Assembly: GCA_038049695.1 (NCBI GenBank)
Contig: CP142457.1
Span: forward strand, 56,974,501 to 57,038,500
Direction of reading: 5' to 3'
Source of the DNA: Cinnamomum chago
Lineage: Eukaryota; Streptophyta; Magnoliopsida; Laurales; Lauraceae
DNA: 64,000 nucleotides
A model generated the notes under the pieces. That model saw nothing but the letters and a program-made list of their open reading frames with translations. It made no database searches and was not told where the DNA came from. This document shows positions 10,926 to 24,400 of this stretch, piece after piece (position 1 is the first letter of the stretch; the number at the start of each line of letters is the position of its first letter). Made by a program: the position numbers and the translations under genes.

Positions 10926-13900
10926 ATGGGAAGGGAAGTCACTGATGTTTGTACCGACCAGCAGATAGATTGTTTAGTGATTTACCCAAATGGTGATGAT
11001 AACCATGATCCGCAAGATGAAATATGTCCTGGACATGATAAATTCATAGACTTGGATGACCCTATCAAAGGAGACACAGAGCCTCAAATTATTTCAGTTA
11101 ACACTGAATCAAAGGAGTATGAAGTCAAGGAGTGCACTACTGAGAACTCGGTTGGAATTGCTAATTTTTATCAAGATGAAAATTTTGAGAAGGGGCAAGA
11201 TGTACATTCTGGTAAAATATCAAAATTTGATAATGGTACACCAGAGAAGAAAGGATCGGAATGTGAAGCTCAGAAGCCAAATAATCACAAGAAGCTGAAC
11301 TCTCCGGTGAAATTAGCATCACGATCTACAAATGTTGGCATTGTTCGATCCAATGTCACTGTTCCTCAGCCATTTGCTCTAGCAACTGAGAAACGTGCAT
11401 CTACTGGATCTAGGTCTTCTGGGACTGAAGCCCCTGCTGGTGGCATAAACAAAACTGCTAATGTAACATTGCCATCTTCAAAAGTCAAGCAAAATAAGGT
11501 ACTAAGTTTCAAAATTTTGACTTATTTTTTCTTGTCTGTTGCATATGGTACACTTGTTTGATGTTGCTATGTTCTGATGTTTTCACTATACATGAGAATG
11601 GAGAGACCTTATAGAAGTTGGTTTGCAATAACCACCTAGTGAATACAGTCTTTTATTTCGTGTTCACGTAACATACTAACATGTATCCTTCTCCGTGCTT
11701 AATTAACTACAGTTTGAGTTATTCTTTTTGTCATATTCCACATGCGTGATTATTATGTAGAGCCATATTAATCAGGGACTTTTTTTTGTGTGATTTGCAT
11801 TCCCAAGAAACCCAATGAATCGGTGTAATTATGTAATATAGACTGTTCATTAGATGGACCTTGTCCTGAAGGCGCCATTATCTAATACTTACTCTGATCC
11901 TTGATCCTGTCTGATCTCTGGTTTGAAATGGGTGGTTTAAAGCCGAATGGGTAATGGTTCCTGATTTGTAGAATTGTCCCATCGAATGTGTTTTCAGTCA
12001 TCCATGGCGGGCATACTGAATGAACCATCTGGACACCTTAAGTATGCCATGCATATGCTTCTGAGTGGGAGTCTCACCAAATGTTACATCTTATATACTA
12101 TTTGCTACCGCATATTTCCAAAGATTAATATTTTAAATGGCTTGCATCATTTCTATGCACTTTGATCCAGAAGCACTGTGTAGGATTGCAAGATAATTTA
12201 TTTGCTCAATTTCATGAAGATTATCGAAGCTGTACATTTGGAAATTAGGCAGAAGACTCCGAAAAGACTTGGCCTTTCGAATCAAGAATCCACATATTAG
12301 TGAGATCTGGAAGTGACATTATATAAGCACTGGAAGCACATGCATTGAAAAAAAGTGCTAATGTTTTTAGAATATATAACAAACCATCCAGTGAATGCAG
12401 ATCTTTACTTTGTTTGTTGGTCTATGAATGATGTTCTTTCTGTCATCCATTGCAGCCAAACTCAAGGAAGCCACTGCAACCTGATAATATGAAACACCAT
12501 GATGAAGAAGATACTTCCTCTGTTGCTTCTTCGTATCCTCTATGGACTCATGCTCCTTAACTGAACTTCGTATTCCTTTTTTTAACTGAACTTTGTATTC
12601 CTTTTTTCTCCCTCGTGTGAATTAGATTTAATGTCAAGTTCTCCTTAGCTATTATAGAACTGCAGCATCGGTGCGAACATTAAAGATTGGAACAACAATG
12701 GCATCTGCTCCTATTTTCAGATCTTCTGAGCGCGCTGAAAAGCGGAAGGAGGTACCCTTTTCTTTATCAGGTGTTTCTGATGTTGAAAACTATGCTATAA
12801 ATCTGTTCTCCACAAACTTATGTAGTTTCCAAAGAAACCCCAAACAGGGTACTCTATTGAAAATAAAAAGATAAAAAAAAGTGTATTCTATGTAACTTAC
12901 ATATGTAGAGATTCAGACATCACAAATCTAACAGCAAAAAAAAAAAAAAAAAAAGTACTCTATGTTCCCTTTTCTTCATCGGGTGTTTGTGATGTTGGAA
13001 GAATATGCTATAAATCTGTTCTCTTAATGATCAATATATTGTCCACAAGCATGGTCTCCAAAGAAACCCCAAACAGAGTGTTCTACTAACAATCAGAAGG
13101 GGAAAAAAGTGTACTCTAGGTGGATTCGATCTGTAGAGATTCAGATATCTGAAATCTAACAGCAAAATTGGATGTTTTTGAGGGATTTGAGTCAAACTGA
13201 GTCATCTCAAACTTGAATGGAGATCCTTTGGACCATGGACCTGAACATCTAATAGATCATATGTTATTCTATATTGTCTTCTCTTGAATAGCTTCGGCAG
13301 GGAGAAGGGCAGAAACTTGGAGAGGAATTTTTTTAATCAGTAAGAAGTAAAGTTTTTATTAAAAGGAGAAAATCCTTAGTAGATGATGTATTAAAAAGCA
13401 AGTATAGAAGATGGGTTTGTTGCAGTCAAACAGGCTTGTAGATTATGAATAACCCAGGCATAACCAGAACTGCTGTGAATTCAGGCCAGCTGAATATGGG
13501 ACTGGATATGAATTGCAGAAAAGCAGTTTCTCAAACAAGAACTTGTATTTTTATTCATCATCATTAGAGCCTTGTCCCAACTTTGTATTTTTTTTTTCAA
13601 TTGGAGATGACAAAAAAGAAGGGCCATTGTTTAGGTGCAATGGTAAAAGTATCGGATGCCATGCATGACAATGCAGGTTCAAAACTTGCGAGCAGCCACT
13701 TTGTTCAAAATTGCCGAAGGTTATGTTTGTCTCCGGTCTGGACCCTCCCCGGTCCCTGCTTCGGCGGAACCCACCCTGACAATGACAATTTTTTTTTTTT
13801 TTTTTTGAGATGACTAGGAAAAAAAAGTGAAGTAGAATAGACACTCTTGCCAATGCCCTTTTTAACTCCCATTTTAACTAAGCTATTCGATTCTAATTAT

Positions 13901-14217
13901 CTTAGAGCTTAATACGAAGGGAAGTATTTTAGTTACACCCAAACTGCAAGAAGCAAATAAAAACTAATCTTAATACTTACTAAGACTCTCTTTCATATCT
14001 GCTGGTGGACGGCTAAGGCTGTGGGCCCCCTCAAGGGGGTCTGTTAAATCCCTATAACTCTGGAGTGGGCCCTTCAGGGCCTGTTCTCTTGCGTCTCTGC
14101 TGGACAGGACCTGGTTGGGTCTGCTTCGACTTCAAGGGTACATTAGCTTGTATATATGATTGTATTTTGTATAAGCAGTATATATGGTTGTATTTTGTAT
14201 AAGCAGGATGGATTCAC

Positions 14218-14273
<56 letters not shown>

Positions 14274-16132
14274 GTATTATTCAAAATTGGAGGAGAAACA
14301 CCAAGCATTGGAGGCAGAGAGAAACCAGTGGGAAGCTAGGACCAAGGTATGTCACTATCTACATTAGTAGGTTATTAGAAATTCATTTTTCTTCCCTACC
14401 TCCTATTTATTTGCAAATGAGCTGCATGGAGGAAGCTTTTGGCCAAATGTGGGTGGTTGCTTGCATAAACAATCTTGTCTTTCCAGGAAGAACGCGAGGC
14501 AGCCATAAAGCAGTTTCGGAAGAGCCTGACATTTAAAGCGACACCGATGCCCAGTTTCTACCATGAAGGGCCACCTCCCAAAACTGAACTCAAAAAGGTA
14601 TTTTGAGGCCTTGAAGTTTTGTATGAAACCTAATTGTAGACGTTTGAACATATTGGTTAGGTGGTTTCCAAAATCTGTGGAAATGACAAAATGCAACTTT
14701 ATATGCCCTGAAGTTGTTTGTCAGACCAAATAACGCCGCATTTCTGAAAAAAACCCAAATAAAAGCTTCTAATTGAAGGAAAAAGGATGAACTCCAATTT
14801 ATTTAAATTCGTTGCCAGTATTCAAGTGTCCAAATTTCCTTATCTTCCAGGAGATACAGGAAGGTGGCATAGATCTAAGAGGTAAAGAGTAAATTGACAT
14901 ACACCCCATCCCACCCACGTGCACACACAAGAAAAAAAATTAAAAAACACCCCTTTAGATAAATGGGAATCTTATGCCATTTTTAGGAATGGCCCCTCAA
15001 GATTTTTATTCCCCAAGTCCTATATCCTGGTTCCGCCCCTGCCATCCGCCCTCCTACAAAGTGAATCCTACCACCTTTGCTCTCTTTCTTCTCCATTTTA
15101 ACCTTTTCCTACCACTACATTATCCATTTTCCTATGTAATTGATAGGAAAATCAGACACCCAATTAGGAAACTTTATCTAAATTCTTTTGTAAAGAAGTG
15201 TTTTTCTGTGTGGCCGAACACGTGACCAGATAAGAGCCTCACCAGTGCTTTTTAAATGAAAGATAAAACTGAAAGGAAGATCATAGAAGGGGAGATGTTT
15301 CCGGGCAAGGTATTGATCATCTGACTGTCACTCCTCTTGAAAACTATCCATATATGTATATCCTTAAATAGTTGATGATACATCAAAAAATCACTAAAGA
15401 AGTAATCAGAATTGTCAGACTTGCAGCACTGGCAATCACTGGTCTTTATGGCATTCACTCTCTTACATACATACAACAGCTTTCAAAAAGTAGAGCCTAC
15501 TCTGCCTTTTTAGTATATCTCTGAAGTTGTAGAACTACTTAGTCATGTTTAATAGGCAATTCATCTTCTGATTAATGAAATTCATCAAGGGCTGGATTGT
15601 TTTGCATGGAATTAAATTGCTGGGAATTCTACGAAACCTTGTAATTCATTTTCCATTAAAGGGGAGAATATTTGATAGTATTTGATAGTCATATATGGAT
15701 ATTCATTATTTCTTCAATTTTGGCTACTTTTTGGAAGTACATTTGTTAGAATACCTAGAAATTCAATTCCATGAAACAGAAGGCCCTAAGAGAAATGGAG
15801 ATATATTACAAAAGAATGATGTCCATTATAATTTCTGAATTGATTGATCTCTTATCTTTTTTTGGCAACAGGTACCCCCAACTCGGGCAAAATCACCTAA
15901 GTTGGGAAGAAGGAAGAGTTTGAATGATGCAATGAATCCACCTCAGGGAGAGAATGGTAGAGCCAGCAGTCAGGTGAATCGTCACAGTACTGGTACTTAC
16001 AAAGGTGATAATAGGAATGGAAATGCTGCTTTTAAAGATAAAGTTCCCTCTAAGCCAGTGAGGGAGAGCACCAAATCACTTCCTCTTAAGATGACACAGT
16101 CAAGAAATGTGGATATTGCTGTCCACTCATGA
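10926..16132 (+). CDS. WDL1: WVD2-LIKE / TPX2-domain microtubule-associated protein
   Basis: Six coding exons join in frame to 395 aa: 10926-11498, 12456-12532, 12658-12751, 14275-14346, 14487-14597 and 15872-16132 (stop TGA). All boundaries are GT-AG. The first 190 residues are acidic and Ser/Lys-rich, starting MGREVTDVC. The hallmark KLEEK-type core lies at about residues 225-305: [20 protein letters not shown], then [20 protein letters not shown] and [11 protein letters not shown] basic Ser/Pro/Lys-rich tail follows. Plant WVD2/WDL proteins use this TPX2 segment to bind and bundle cortical microtubules and influence anisotropic growth and organ twisting. Length and domain order fit the family. 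WDL1 is the closest name by motif wording and by its neighbour, the At3g04650-type oxidoreductase, but WVD2 and other WDL paralogues are close. The ATG is supported by the family-typical MGRE start. Two SINE or duplication insertions lie in introns only. Confidence 0.92.
12752..13167. repeat. Tandem duplication of about 205 bp inside a WDL intron
   Basis: A segment at 12752-12945 recurs at 12962-13167. Shared blocks include tatgctataaatctgttctc, ccaaagaaaccccaaacag and tgtagagattcaga, in the same order and orientation. The copies differ by point changes and small indels and are separated by a poly-A run. The duplication begins at the 5' splice site of the intron, so the second copy resembles the intron start. 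Confidence 0.8.
13620..13806 (+). mobile_element. tRNA-derived SINE with poly-T tail, in WDL intron
   Basis: A box-A-like ggtgcaatggtaaaa near 13634 and a box-B-like caggttcaaaactt near 13676 head the element. It ends in a run of about 17 T. The flanks carry a repeated GAGATGAC at 13604-13611 and 13807-13814, consistent with a target duplication. It belongs to a different SINE family from the copies near 6.2, 7.2 and 52.6 kb. Confidence 0.7.
14151..14206 (+). repeat. 28-bp tandem duplication
   Basis: The unit tatatatgattgtattttg plus taagcag occurs twice back to back, at about 14151-14178 and 14179-14206, with one or two differences, just upstream of the CT array in the WDL intron. Confidence 0.8.
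14220..14269 (+). repeat. CT microsatellite forming a 3' splice-site pyrimidine tract
   Basis: About 25 CT repeats run directly into ttccag, the acceptor of WDL coding exon 4, which begins at 14275. The microsatellite therefore is the polypyrimidine tract of this splice site. Confidence 0.95.
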
Positions 16133-18450
16133 CTTTGTGATTTATTCGTACTTGAGAGAAAAGGGTCAGTGTCACTTTCTTTTTTTGTATTCTGAAATTA
16201 CTGTCTTCTTGCAAAGTTTGTTGCACTGGTTTGTCTGATCTATGTATGAAGTGTAAATTTTGTAAGTTAATATGTATCCTGAAAGAAGACGTCTTACTGT
16301 GTGGTGGTGCTTATTAATAGCAGTTCAACACCGAGCACCACAAATATTCATCGTTCTCTGTATTATGTATGTGTGTGTATATGCGTTTCTGTAATATGCG
16401 TTTCTGTATTTGCTGAATACACCCAACCGGAGATCCTGCTGAATGTTCTTGGGTAATTGTCGGTTGGATTGCTTATTGGTGGCTGGATCATTCAGGCCGC
16501 AAACCTTCCAAATCAGCTATTGGGTATGATCTATCAGGCCACCAGCCTCCAATGGGATCTAAATGATGGGGCTGAGTGCATTTGGATGTTTTGAGTTTGT
16601 GGGGCTGCTCTGGGTAATGATTTGTGCCTTTGCTTACGCCCAAGTCCATCCTATTTATCAATTGGGCCCAAATTGAATGTCTTTTTCAGCCTATTGGCCT
16701 CTGAGTGAGACGTGTATGCCTGGCTTTAGCTTGTCAACTTCCTGACACTGCTATGCTTTGGCTTGCCTAGTGGGGTCTTCACTCTTCCATGATCCAGGCC
16801 GTTTGGTGAGAGCCATCCTGAATGGGTGTTGTGCCAAAAAAGGGTTGCTGAATCTTTAGAATTGAGATGATGCCACCAACCAGATGTTTGTGTTGATTTG
16901 ATGGGGCCATATTTAATGTGGTTAAACGTTCTTTTATAAGAGCTGCTGAAGGGGCAAAAAAGGTTTTTTTTTTTTTTTTTTTTAAATGTTTGTGCCTGAA
17001 AGAAAGACTAATGCCAAGATGTAGCTGCAGTTTACCTGTCGTCAAATCGGCCTTGTGTGGATGCTTGAAATCTTGAGATATTTTTGATTGGGAGTTACAA
17101 TTTCCAGAATACTGTTGGCTAAATTCTATTCTCTGGAATTTCTCAAATACAAACTCTTTATCAGTGTTCCAATTTTAAAAATTTAGAGATTTAAATTGCC
17201 CAAAAAGCAGATACGACTAGTCCCTCTGATCCTATGTGGGTGTGTATGTAAAAATTAATTCAATTTGAAGGGTTCATTTGGGGTTGACAATTTCACTGTG
17301 ATCATATATCTCATTGATTGGTTTTTATAAAAAATGGTAACCCAAACTCAATTAAAAAAAAAAAAAAACCAAAGAAAGAAAGAAAAGAAAAGCCTTAATC
17401 AATGGTTTCTAAGTTGGGCTACCGGTTGGTTGAGAATTACCACACTTGATTGGCCTACAAACTATACTGTAATGCTCATAATTAAAAATTATAATTTTAA
17501 AGTCATAAGGCATTGATTTGCTCCCCATGTATAATAGCATTTGAAACTCACCCTAAATTTGTCTGCGTGTGTTTGTGTGAGTTTATCGGGGATTTTCAAA
17601 AAAGTAAAAAACTTGTCACATTTTCAAAAAAATACATCAAGGTTTGAATATTTCAAAAAAGTAAAAAAAATTTCATGATTCTTTCAATCGAGCCCCCTCC
17701 ATAAAAAAGTTTTATAAAATGACAAAAGTACCCTTGCCTTAGGATAGATTTTGATTTTTTATTTACTTTTTTTTTTTTTTCAAAACCAACCATTTCGATT
17801 TACTGAAGTGGGCACCACTTGATCATTTTGGTTGGATTTCATCATTTTTCTCAAATGATTTATTAAAGAAAAGTTTTGTTATTTTTCCAAATTTAGTTAT
17901 AGAAAAGACTTGATTGTAAGAAATATGAAAAACTTTTATATTCTTTTGAAACATTTAAAATTTTACATACTTAAAAAAAAAAAAAAAGACAAGTTTTATA
18001 CTTTTTGAGATTTTCCCTTAAAAAAAGGAAATTAACCAAATAATAAAACTACTAAACTTGATCTACTCATAAAGGGGGGCCGGGCAATTGTTAGATGGTA
18101 GAAGTTAAGATATTAAAAAGCAATTCTCAATCTAGAGATACTTATTTATGAATAAGTAAGCTAAAAGGCATGGATTTTGGACGATTCTCAACTGGAATCA
18201 GCATAAGCTGATGGAATTATGGACCACTGCAAAGATTCTTACTGGAAAATGAAAATCCATCACCATAGTTTACTTATGGGCCGGATTAAACCACCAGGTG
18301 GTCCATCTGATTAACAGTCTGGATCTCTTTGCGGTGGGCCCCGCACATCTCATCATCTCACCATTCATTAAAAGAGAACAGGATAAAGCTCCCGTGACTG
18401 CTAAACCCTTTCGAACCATTTCCCTCTCTCCAAAACCCCAGACACCAACC
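16133..18450. other. Intergenic region between the WVD2-like gene and the oxidoreductase
   Basis: The first part is presumably the WDL 3' untranslated region. There is no coding-like frame. A T-run at about 16962-16982 and a foldback-type repeat at about 17588-18017 are the only structures seen. The last 200 bases or so should contain the promoter and 5' leader of the oxidoreductase gene, with CT-rich tccctctctcc just before its start codon. Confidence 0.6.
17588..18017. mobile_element. Candidate foldback MITE
   Basis: The left end reads GGGGATTTTCAAAAAAGTAA then aaaacttgtc. The right end, read in reverse complement, gives agggaaaatctcaaaaagta then taaaacttgtc. These imperfect inverted ends of about 30 bp enclose an AT-rich interior of about 370 bp. 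No target duplication was found, so the family is unknown and the element call is tentative. Confidence 0.4.
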
Positions 18451-21400
18451 ATGCAAGCTGCAGCTGCCTTTGTCAATCTCAGCTTCTCTTCTTCTCTCCT
18501 CCTCCCACCACCATTCAAAACCCTAAAACCCTCAGACCCCTTCTTCAATTGCAACCCCAAAACCCTAACCCCAATCTTCCGACCAGTACTCAAACACAAC
18601 AATAGCAGGAGAAATGCAATTCAAGCCGGCAGCAGCAGCAGCAGCAAGGGCAAAAGCTCCAAGAACAATAGGAGAAGACCTTCTAGAAGGTCCGCCATCA
18701 AGAAAAGCTTCTCCCAAGAGCAGCTCATCTTCAACGCTCCCATTTCCGATGACCCCAACGTTGCTATCATTGGCGGAGGCATGTCTGGTCTGCTCTGCGC
18801 GCTCGGACTCGAGAAAAGGGGCGTTCGATCCACGGTCTTCGACTCGGTTCGTTCCTCTTCTTTCCATCTCATGACTTCTTTTTTCCATGGAATTTTAGGG
18901 TTTGTTGTTTGTGCCGAGAGTAGATTGAAACCATTCTTCAGTTTTTCATTTGATGTTGGGTGAAGGAAGGCTTCGGTTTTCTTGTGCCCAATGCTCCACT
19001 GAAAATGTTGTATCTATCAGTAGTTGGATGCTCCCGTCTCTCTCGAAAATTCCATCTAGTTAGTACTTTTTTTTAAAACTTATGGAGGGGTAGTGTTACT
19101 GAAATCTGATTATTAGTTGTAGCTGTAATGAATGTGAGGTTGAAAGATGCCTTCTTTGGTAAATGATCTATGTGTTTCTGTAATTGCCATTGAGACATTT
19201 CTCTTTGAAGAATAAACGGCCCACTTCAAATCACTATCTGTTCAAGTTAGGTTGGTGGGGTTGGGACTCGTCCATACAGTTTTAATAGTACTCACTCTCC
19301 GTAGAGAATAGTGAGGTATTTCCCTGCATGGTGACACTTTGTGGGACCCACTGTGGGCCACCGCCAAAAAAGATAGGGGATGGATGTCCATACATGAATT
19401 TGGGAATTAAGGTGCTACAACAATCAGCTTGATTGGATGATGGTAAAATCAGTGGCTTTTGGTGGCCCAAAGAATAAATGCAAAAAAGTGTCAAGTACAG
19501 TGTTTTAATCCAGCAGTGGGTTTACTGTGTGCATATTGCTTACATGCTTGTCAGAGAGCAGGAGATATATTGAGTATGCCAAATTCTTGAAATCATCAGC
19601 CTATTTTATTTTGACATGTGGATGCTAGATTGGGTTTGCTAAATTCTTGATATTTAGTGTTAAAAGTAAAAATGTTTTTGAGTTGAATGGCAACTAAAAT
19701 ACTCTATTTGGACTGTTTATTATTTTTTTAAGGGTATGCACGGACTGGGAGGGAGAATGGGAACAAGAATAATAGATCCTCAGCCGTTGATCTTTGACCA
19801 TGCGGCTCAGTTCTTCACAGTGAGTGATTCTCGGTTCGGCAAGCTGGTTGATGGATGGATTGAGAGGGGTCTGGTTCGAGAATGGTGTGGGCCAATTGGA
19901 GAACTTGAAGCAGGTGGTTATTTCAAACCGATGGCTTCATCTTCACCAAGATACATAGGCGTGAGCGGGATGCGCCCCCTTGCTGATTCAATTTTGTCTC
20001 AGGTTCATGCCTTTTGCTACATTTATGTTTGTTTCCCCATTTTATTTTATTTTTGTACAGTATTCATTATGATTTTGTACTGATGAATGAAGAAGGATCT
20101 ACATTGAAATAGGCAATGTTGAAATATTCTTATGTTTACTGTCATTGGATTTGCTGCTTTCTGTGATGATGGTCGTCTTTGAAAGGGATGAACATGCTAA
20201 TTACATCTCTTTTACAACCATTAGAGGCAAGCAGTGGAACATCTATGTGAAGCTTGTTTGTCATATTTTTTCTCCATAACTTGCTTTGTGTGAAGCTTTC
20301 TATCCCTTATTCTTGGTTTGAGTTATTTCCCAATGGATTTAAGATGAATGTTTGATTTTGTGATCAAGGTAAGGGAATCTTCTATTTCTTCCTGATTTAC
20401 GTCTAATTGAGTGTTTGATTGAAGATTGGGGTCGATTGGATTCACCGTAGTCGGGATTTGTCTTCCTTGACTGTGTCACACATTATTTGTCAACTCATCT
20501 AACTTGAACTCAAGCACCAGAGATGACTTTCAACATGTTTGACTGTTTGCACCATCTCATGTAGGGGTGTGACTCTAGCAGGTCAGGTTGGGCATTGACT
20601 CAACCCAAGCCCAATCCAAATTTCATGTAGGTAAACTCAAACCTGAATCTGGTTCTAATGAAACCTGTAACTATCCGACACCATTTGCAAGTTCCTAACA
20701 GAGTACACTTCATGTTGAGCCAAGTTGACTCAGGTTGGTCGAGCACCCAAATAGTTTTGGTTTGATTTGCTTTTCAATGGGTATAAAATTTAGTAAATGT
20801 ATCTACTTCACGTATAATATAGTTTTTATGCTATGTATTATGGATAGAATTAGGTAATCAGTCTATCTTGTACCCAAAGCCTGAATGTGAGTTCCGTGCA
20901 GGTTTCAAGATTCAGGCCCAATCTTGATCTGAACCCAAGTGAGCACAACCTAACTTTCACTTTTGGTTGGGTCGAGCCATGTAGGTTTGATTTGTTCTGA
21001 CCCAAGTTGCACTTCTAATCTCATTCATCTTGACTGCTGTGTTGCATTGAGGGATTCAATGACTCAAATTTCTTATTTAGAGGATCCTAAACAGATTTTA
21101 GTATCTTAAATGTGTTCAAATCTTTTGCCCATTACCTTTTATTTCTTTATTTATTTTTTAAGTCTACTATCCATCTTTGACTTGTGGCGGTGGCTGATTT
21201 TAATATAATGTTCTGCTTTTGCTAAATAGAAGTTTGTTCATTATTGCAGACTGGAATGGTTAATGTGGTGAGGCCTTGCTGGATAAGTGCACTTGACCCA
21301 TTCAATGGAATGTGGCACTTAAGTGAGAATGGAAAACCCCGTGGCCAGTTCGATGCAATCGTTATTTCACATAATGGTAACTGCATCCTCAGTTGCCTTT

Positions 21401-24400
21401 CTATGCCATTTTTGTGATTTTTTAATTGTTTTTTTGTGTGAATTTATTAGTTATAGCAAATAATTGTGAACAAATATTCATCTTTATTTTACCTTTTTTT
21501 CATGTACTTTGTTTATCTTTTGTCTCAAGTTGCTTTCTGCCCCATGTTAGATATTCAAGATGTAAGTTTTTCCAGTCAATTTTATTCTAAGAGTGATGTT
21601 TGTACAATATTCAGTTAGTATCCTGAATGTCAATAAGCATCAATGGTATGCAGTCTTTAACTTTGTTTGTTTTGCACAAGCTCAAATTAGTGATCTGTAA
21701 TTTTTTCATTGCTCATCATACATCAGATAATATAAGTTGTGTAATGATGTGCCTAGGAGTTATTGTGATTTATATCAATTGATAGTAACTAGATTGGTTT
21801 GCCTTCTTCTTCTCGTTAGGAAAATGTGCAAACCGCTTGCTTGCTTCATCTGGTTTACCACTGATTGCAAAGCAGATGAAGGTATAAAACACCTAAGTTT
21901 TACCTGCATATACGTACTTAAGTTTATTTCCTTAAACCATGTTCAATGATTTTGAAGAACTTCTTGTTGTTTGTAGAGGCTGGAGTTGAGTTCTATATGG
22001 GCTCTTCTTACTGCATTTGAAGATCCACTACCAATTCCTAGTAGCATGTCTGGAACTCCTTTTGAGGGAGCTTTCGTTAAAGGGGTAGATTCTGTTTCAT
22101 GGATGGCAAACAACACAAAGAAACTTTTCCCTTCTCAGAGTAAGGGGCCTCAGTGTTGGACCTTTTTCAGCACTGCTGCTTATGCAGAAAGAAACAAAGT
22201 TCCACAGGTTGGTTAAGTGTAGTCTGATTTCATTGTCACAGTTAGATGAGCTTCTATATATTCATGATATTTTTGTTATGCTTTATCAATGGAAAAGTAT
22301 CATTTTCCTTGAGTTTCTGTGAGAGGAATGGTTTTGAGTTATCACGCGAATCATGCCAGATCCAGAGATGCCTACCCATGCCCAAATCTGGTTATAGATG
22401 CAACTCCTCACTTTTCAAACAGCATATATAATTGTGAAAATGATCACATAATCATTAATAATAGTATCAACACACTGATAAATCATCTGTTGATGTAAGA
22501 GATGGCTGCTGCTATAAAAAATGAGATACGGCTTGGAAATCAACTCAACTCTTAACACAGCTAATGAGGGATTGCTTGGCATAGGCCTTGGTCAGCACTG
22601 CTTCAAACTGTCATTCCATTTAATAATATGTACTTTGTCCCTATAGAAATATCCACGACTCAGGATCTGGTTGCAGTGAGTATGGTTTTTCCTGTAAAAT
22701 TAGACTAATGCTGGTCTTTCATCAGGAATATATCCCAAATATCAGAGCGGAGAAAGTGAAGGTAGGCATGCTTGAGGGTGTTGAGATGGCTCTTGGATTA
22801 TCACCAGGATCACTCCAGCGACCCTTTTATACACGAGTCCAGTTATGGTGTGCAATTCACACTCCTCTTCACTATTGCTGTTAATTACATCTTGGTTATG
22901 GAATGTGGATGCTTGAGAATTGATTGTTTCCCATGCCTTGGAGCATGCAGGGGTGCAGCTCTTCCAACTAATACTCCGGGTGTCCCCTGCATCTTTGATC
23001 CTCTCGGACGTGCTGGAATTTGTGGCGATTGGCTGCTTGGGTCAAGTTTGGAGGCTTCAGCCTTAAGCGGCATGGCTCTAGCTGATCATGTAAGTGTCCA
23101 TTGTTGCGGAATATGCCGTGGACTCTTAATATTTGTTGATTATTTAAGCGCACTGCATTTGTGGGGTTCTGGTGGGAAGGGGTTGGGCGGGAGCATACTT
23201 TTGGGAAATGCTAATACAGTCATCTTCAACAGAAGCATTTTTTTGTTAAAACAACTTAGGGACTGAAATTGAAGATCAGCACCCTTTCAGAATGGACCAA
23301 CTGCCAAAATTGTGATTGTGAAAAATAATAAAAATAGTCCAAGAGAAACAGGGAGCTTAGTGTGACATAGTACTGTCTTATCCTTTTTAAGAGGTTTATC
23401 AAACTATTTCCTAGTCATGACTGGCACTCTAGTGATTTCTTTAATATATTAAAAATTGAGAATTCCTCTGGAGAAGTGTGTTTAGTGCAAGTTGATTTTG
23501 GAAATCTGAATTCTTTTCTGAAAAATATGATATATTAGCTTGGGTGCTTGAAAGTAGAAGTTACTGGCTGATTAACCACAATAATTATTGTTGGGAAGGA
23601 ATTTGATTTGGATTTTTCTTAGGCAGTGTCATTAAAATAGTTATAGTGACTAGGAAAAACAAAATTCAAGTCACTGCAGTAAGGAGCTGATAACGGCCAT
23701 CCTGCCAGAGCACCTCTATTGGAGTTTGTTCTGGACTTCTGGTATGAATTTAGTAATTAGAAATCTGCAAATTGAGAAAATAAATACTTTGGTATGTGTA
23801 TTTAGAGTTTTCCAATTTGCAAATTGACACATATTTTCTTTATTATGGAAAATTTTGCATGAACTGCTTTCATAGGGACGAGATGTCCCTGAAGTCACAT
23901 AAGCAAATGAATGTTTTCAAATTGTTATAAAGGGTCCTTTTCATGGGTGCATAAATGTTATCTACAATTGAGATTTAGTTCTGCTTGTTGTGCATTGGTT
24001 AAAGTGATTTACATTTCAGTGTCTTCCTTTGGTTCTTCAAATAGGCAACCGCAGCACACATCTAAATTTATTTTGACGTTGTACTATTTTGTATCACAGA
24101 TTTTTTTTTTTTGGCACAATCACATTGAGTTCTTGGTTTTACATCTTAGTATCCTTGTCTGACTTGATTGCTACCAAGTCCGAGTTGACTTGGCCATGTT
24201 GCAATAAGGCTTGAGTTGATTGAGACAATGAAGTCCATTTGACAAAGTGAGGATTGTGTCTGAGCCAAATTCAGATTCCGCCAATTTTTTAATTTTCTGA
24301 TTTACTTCTAGTGTCTTTTTTACTCTCCTCCTTATTAAAGGGATAAAATAACCTGGGTGATGGGTGATGTTGCATATTCTCCTGCCTTCTCTCCCTAATA

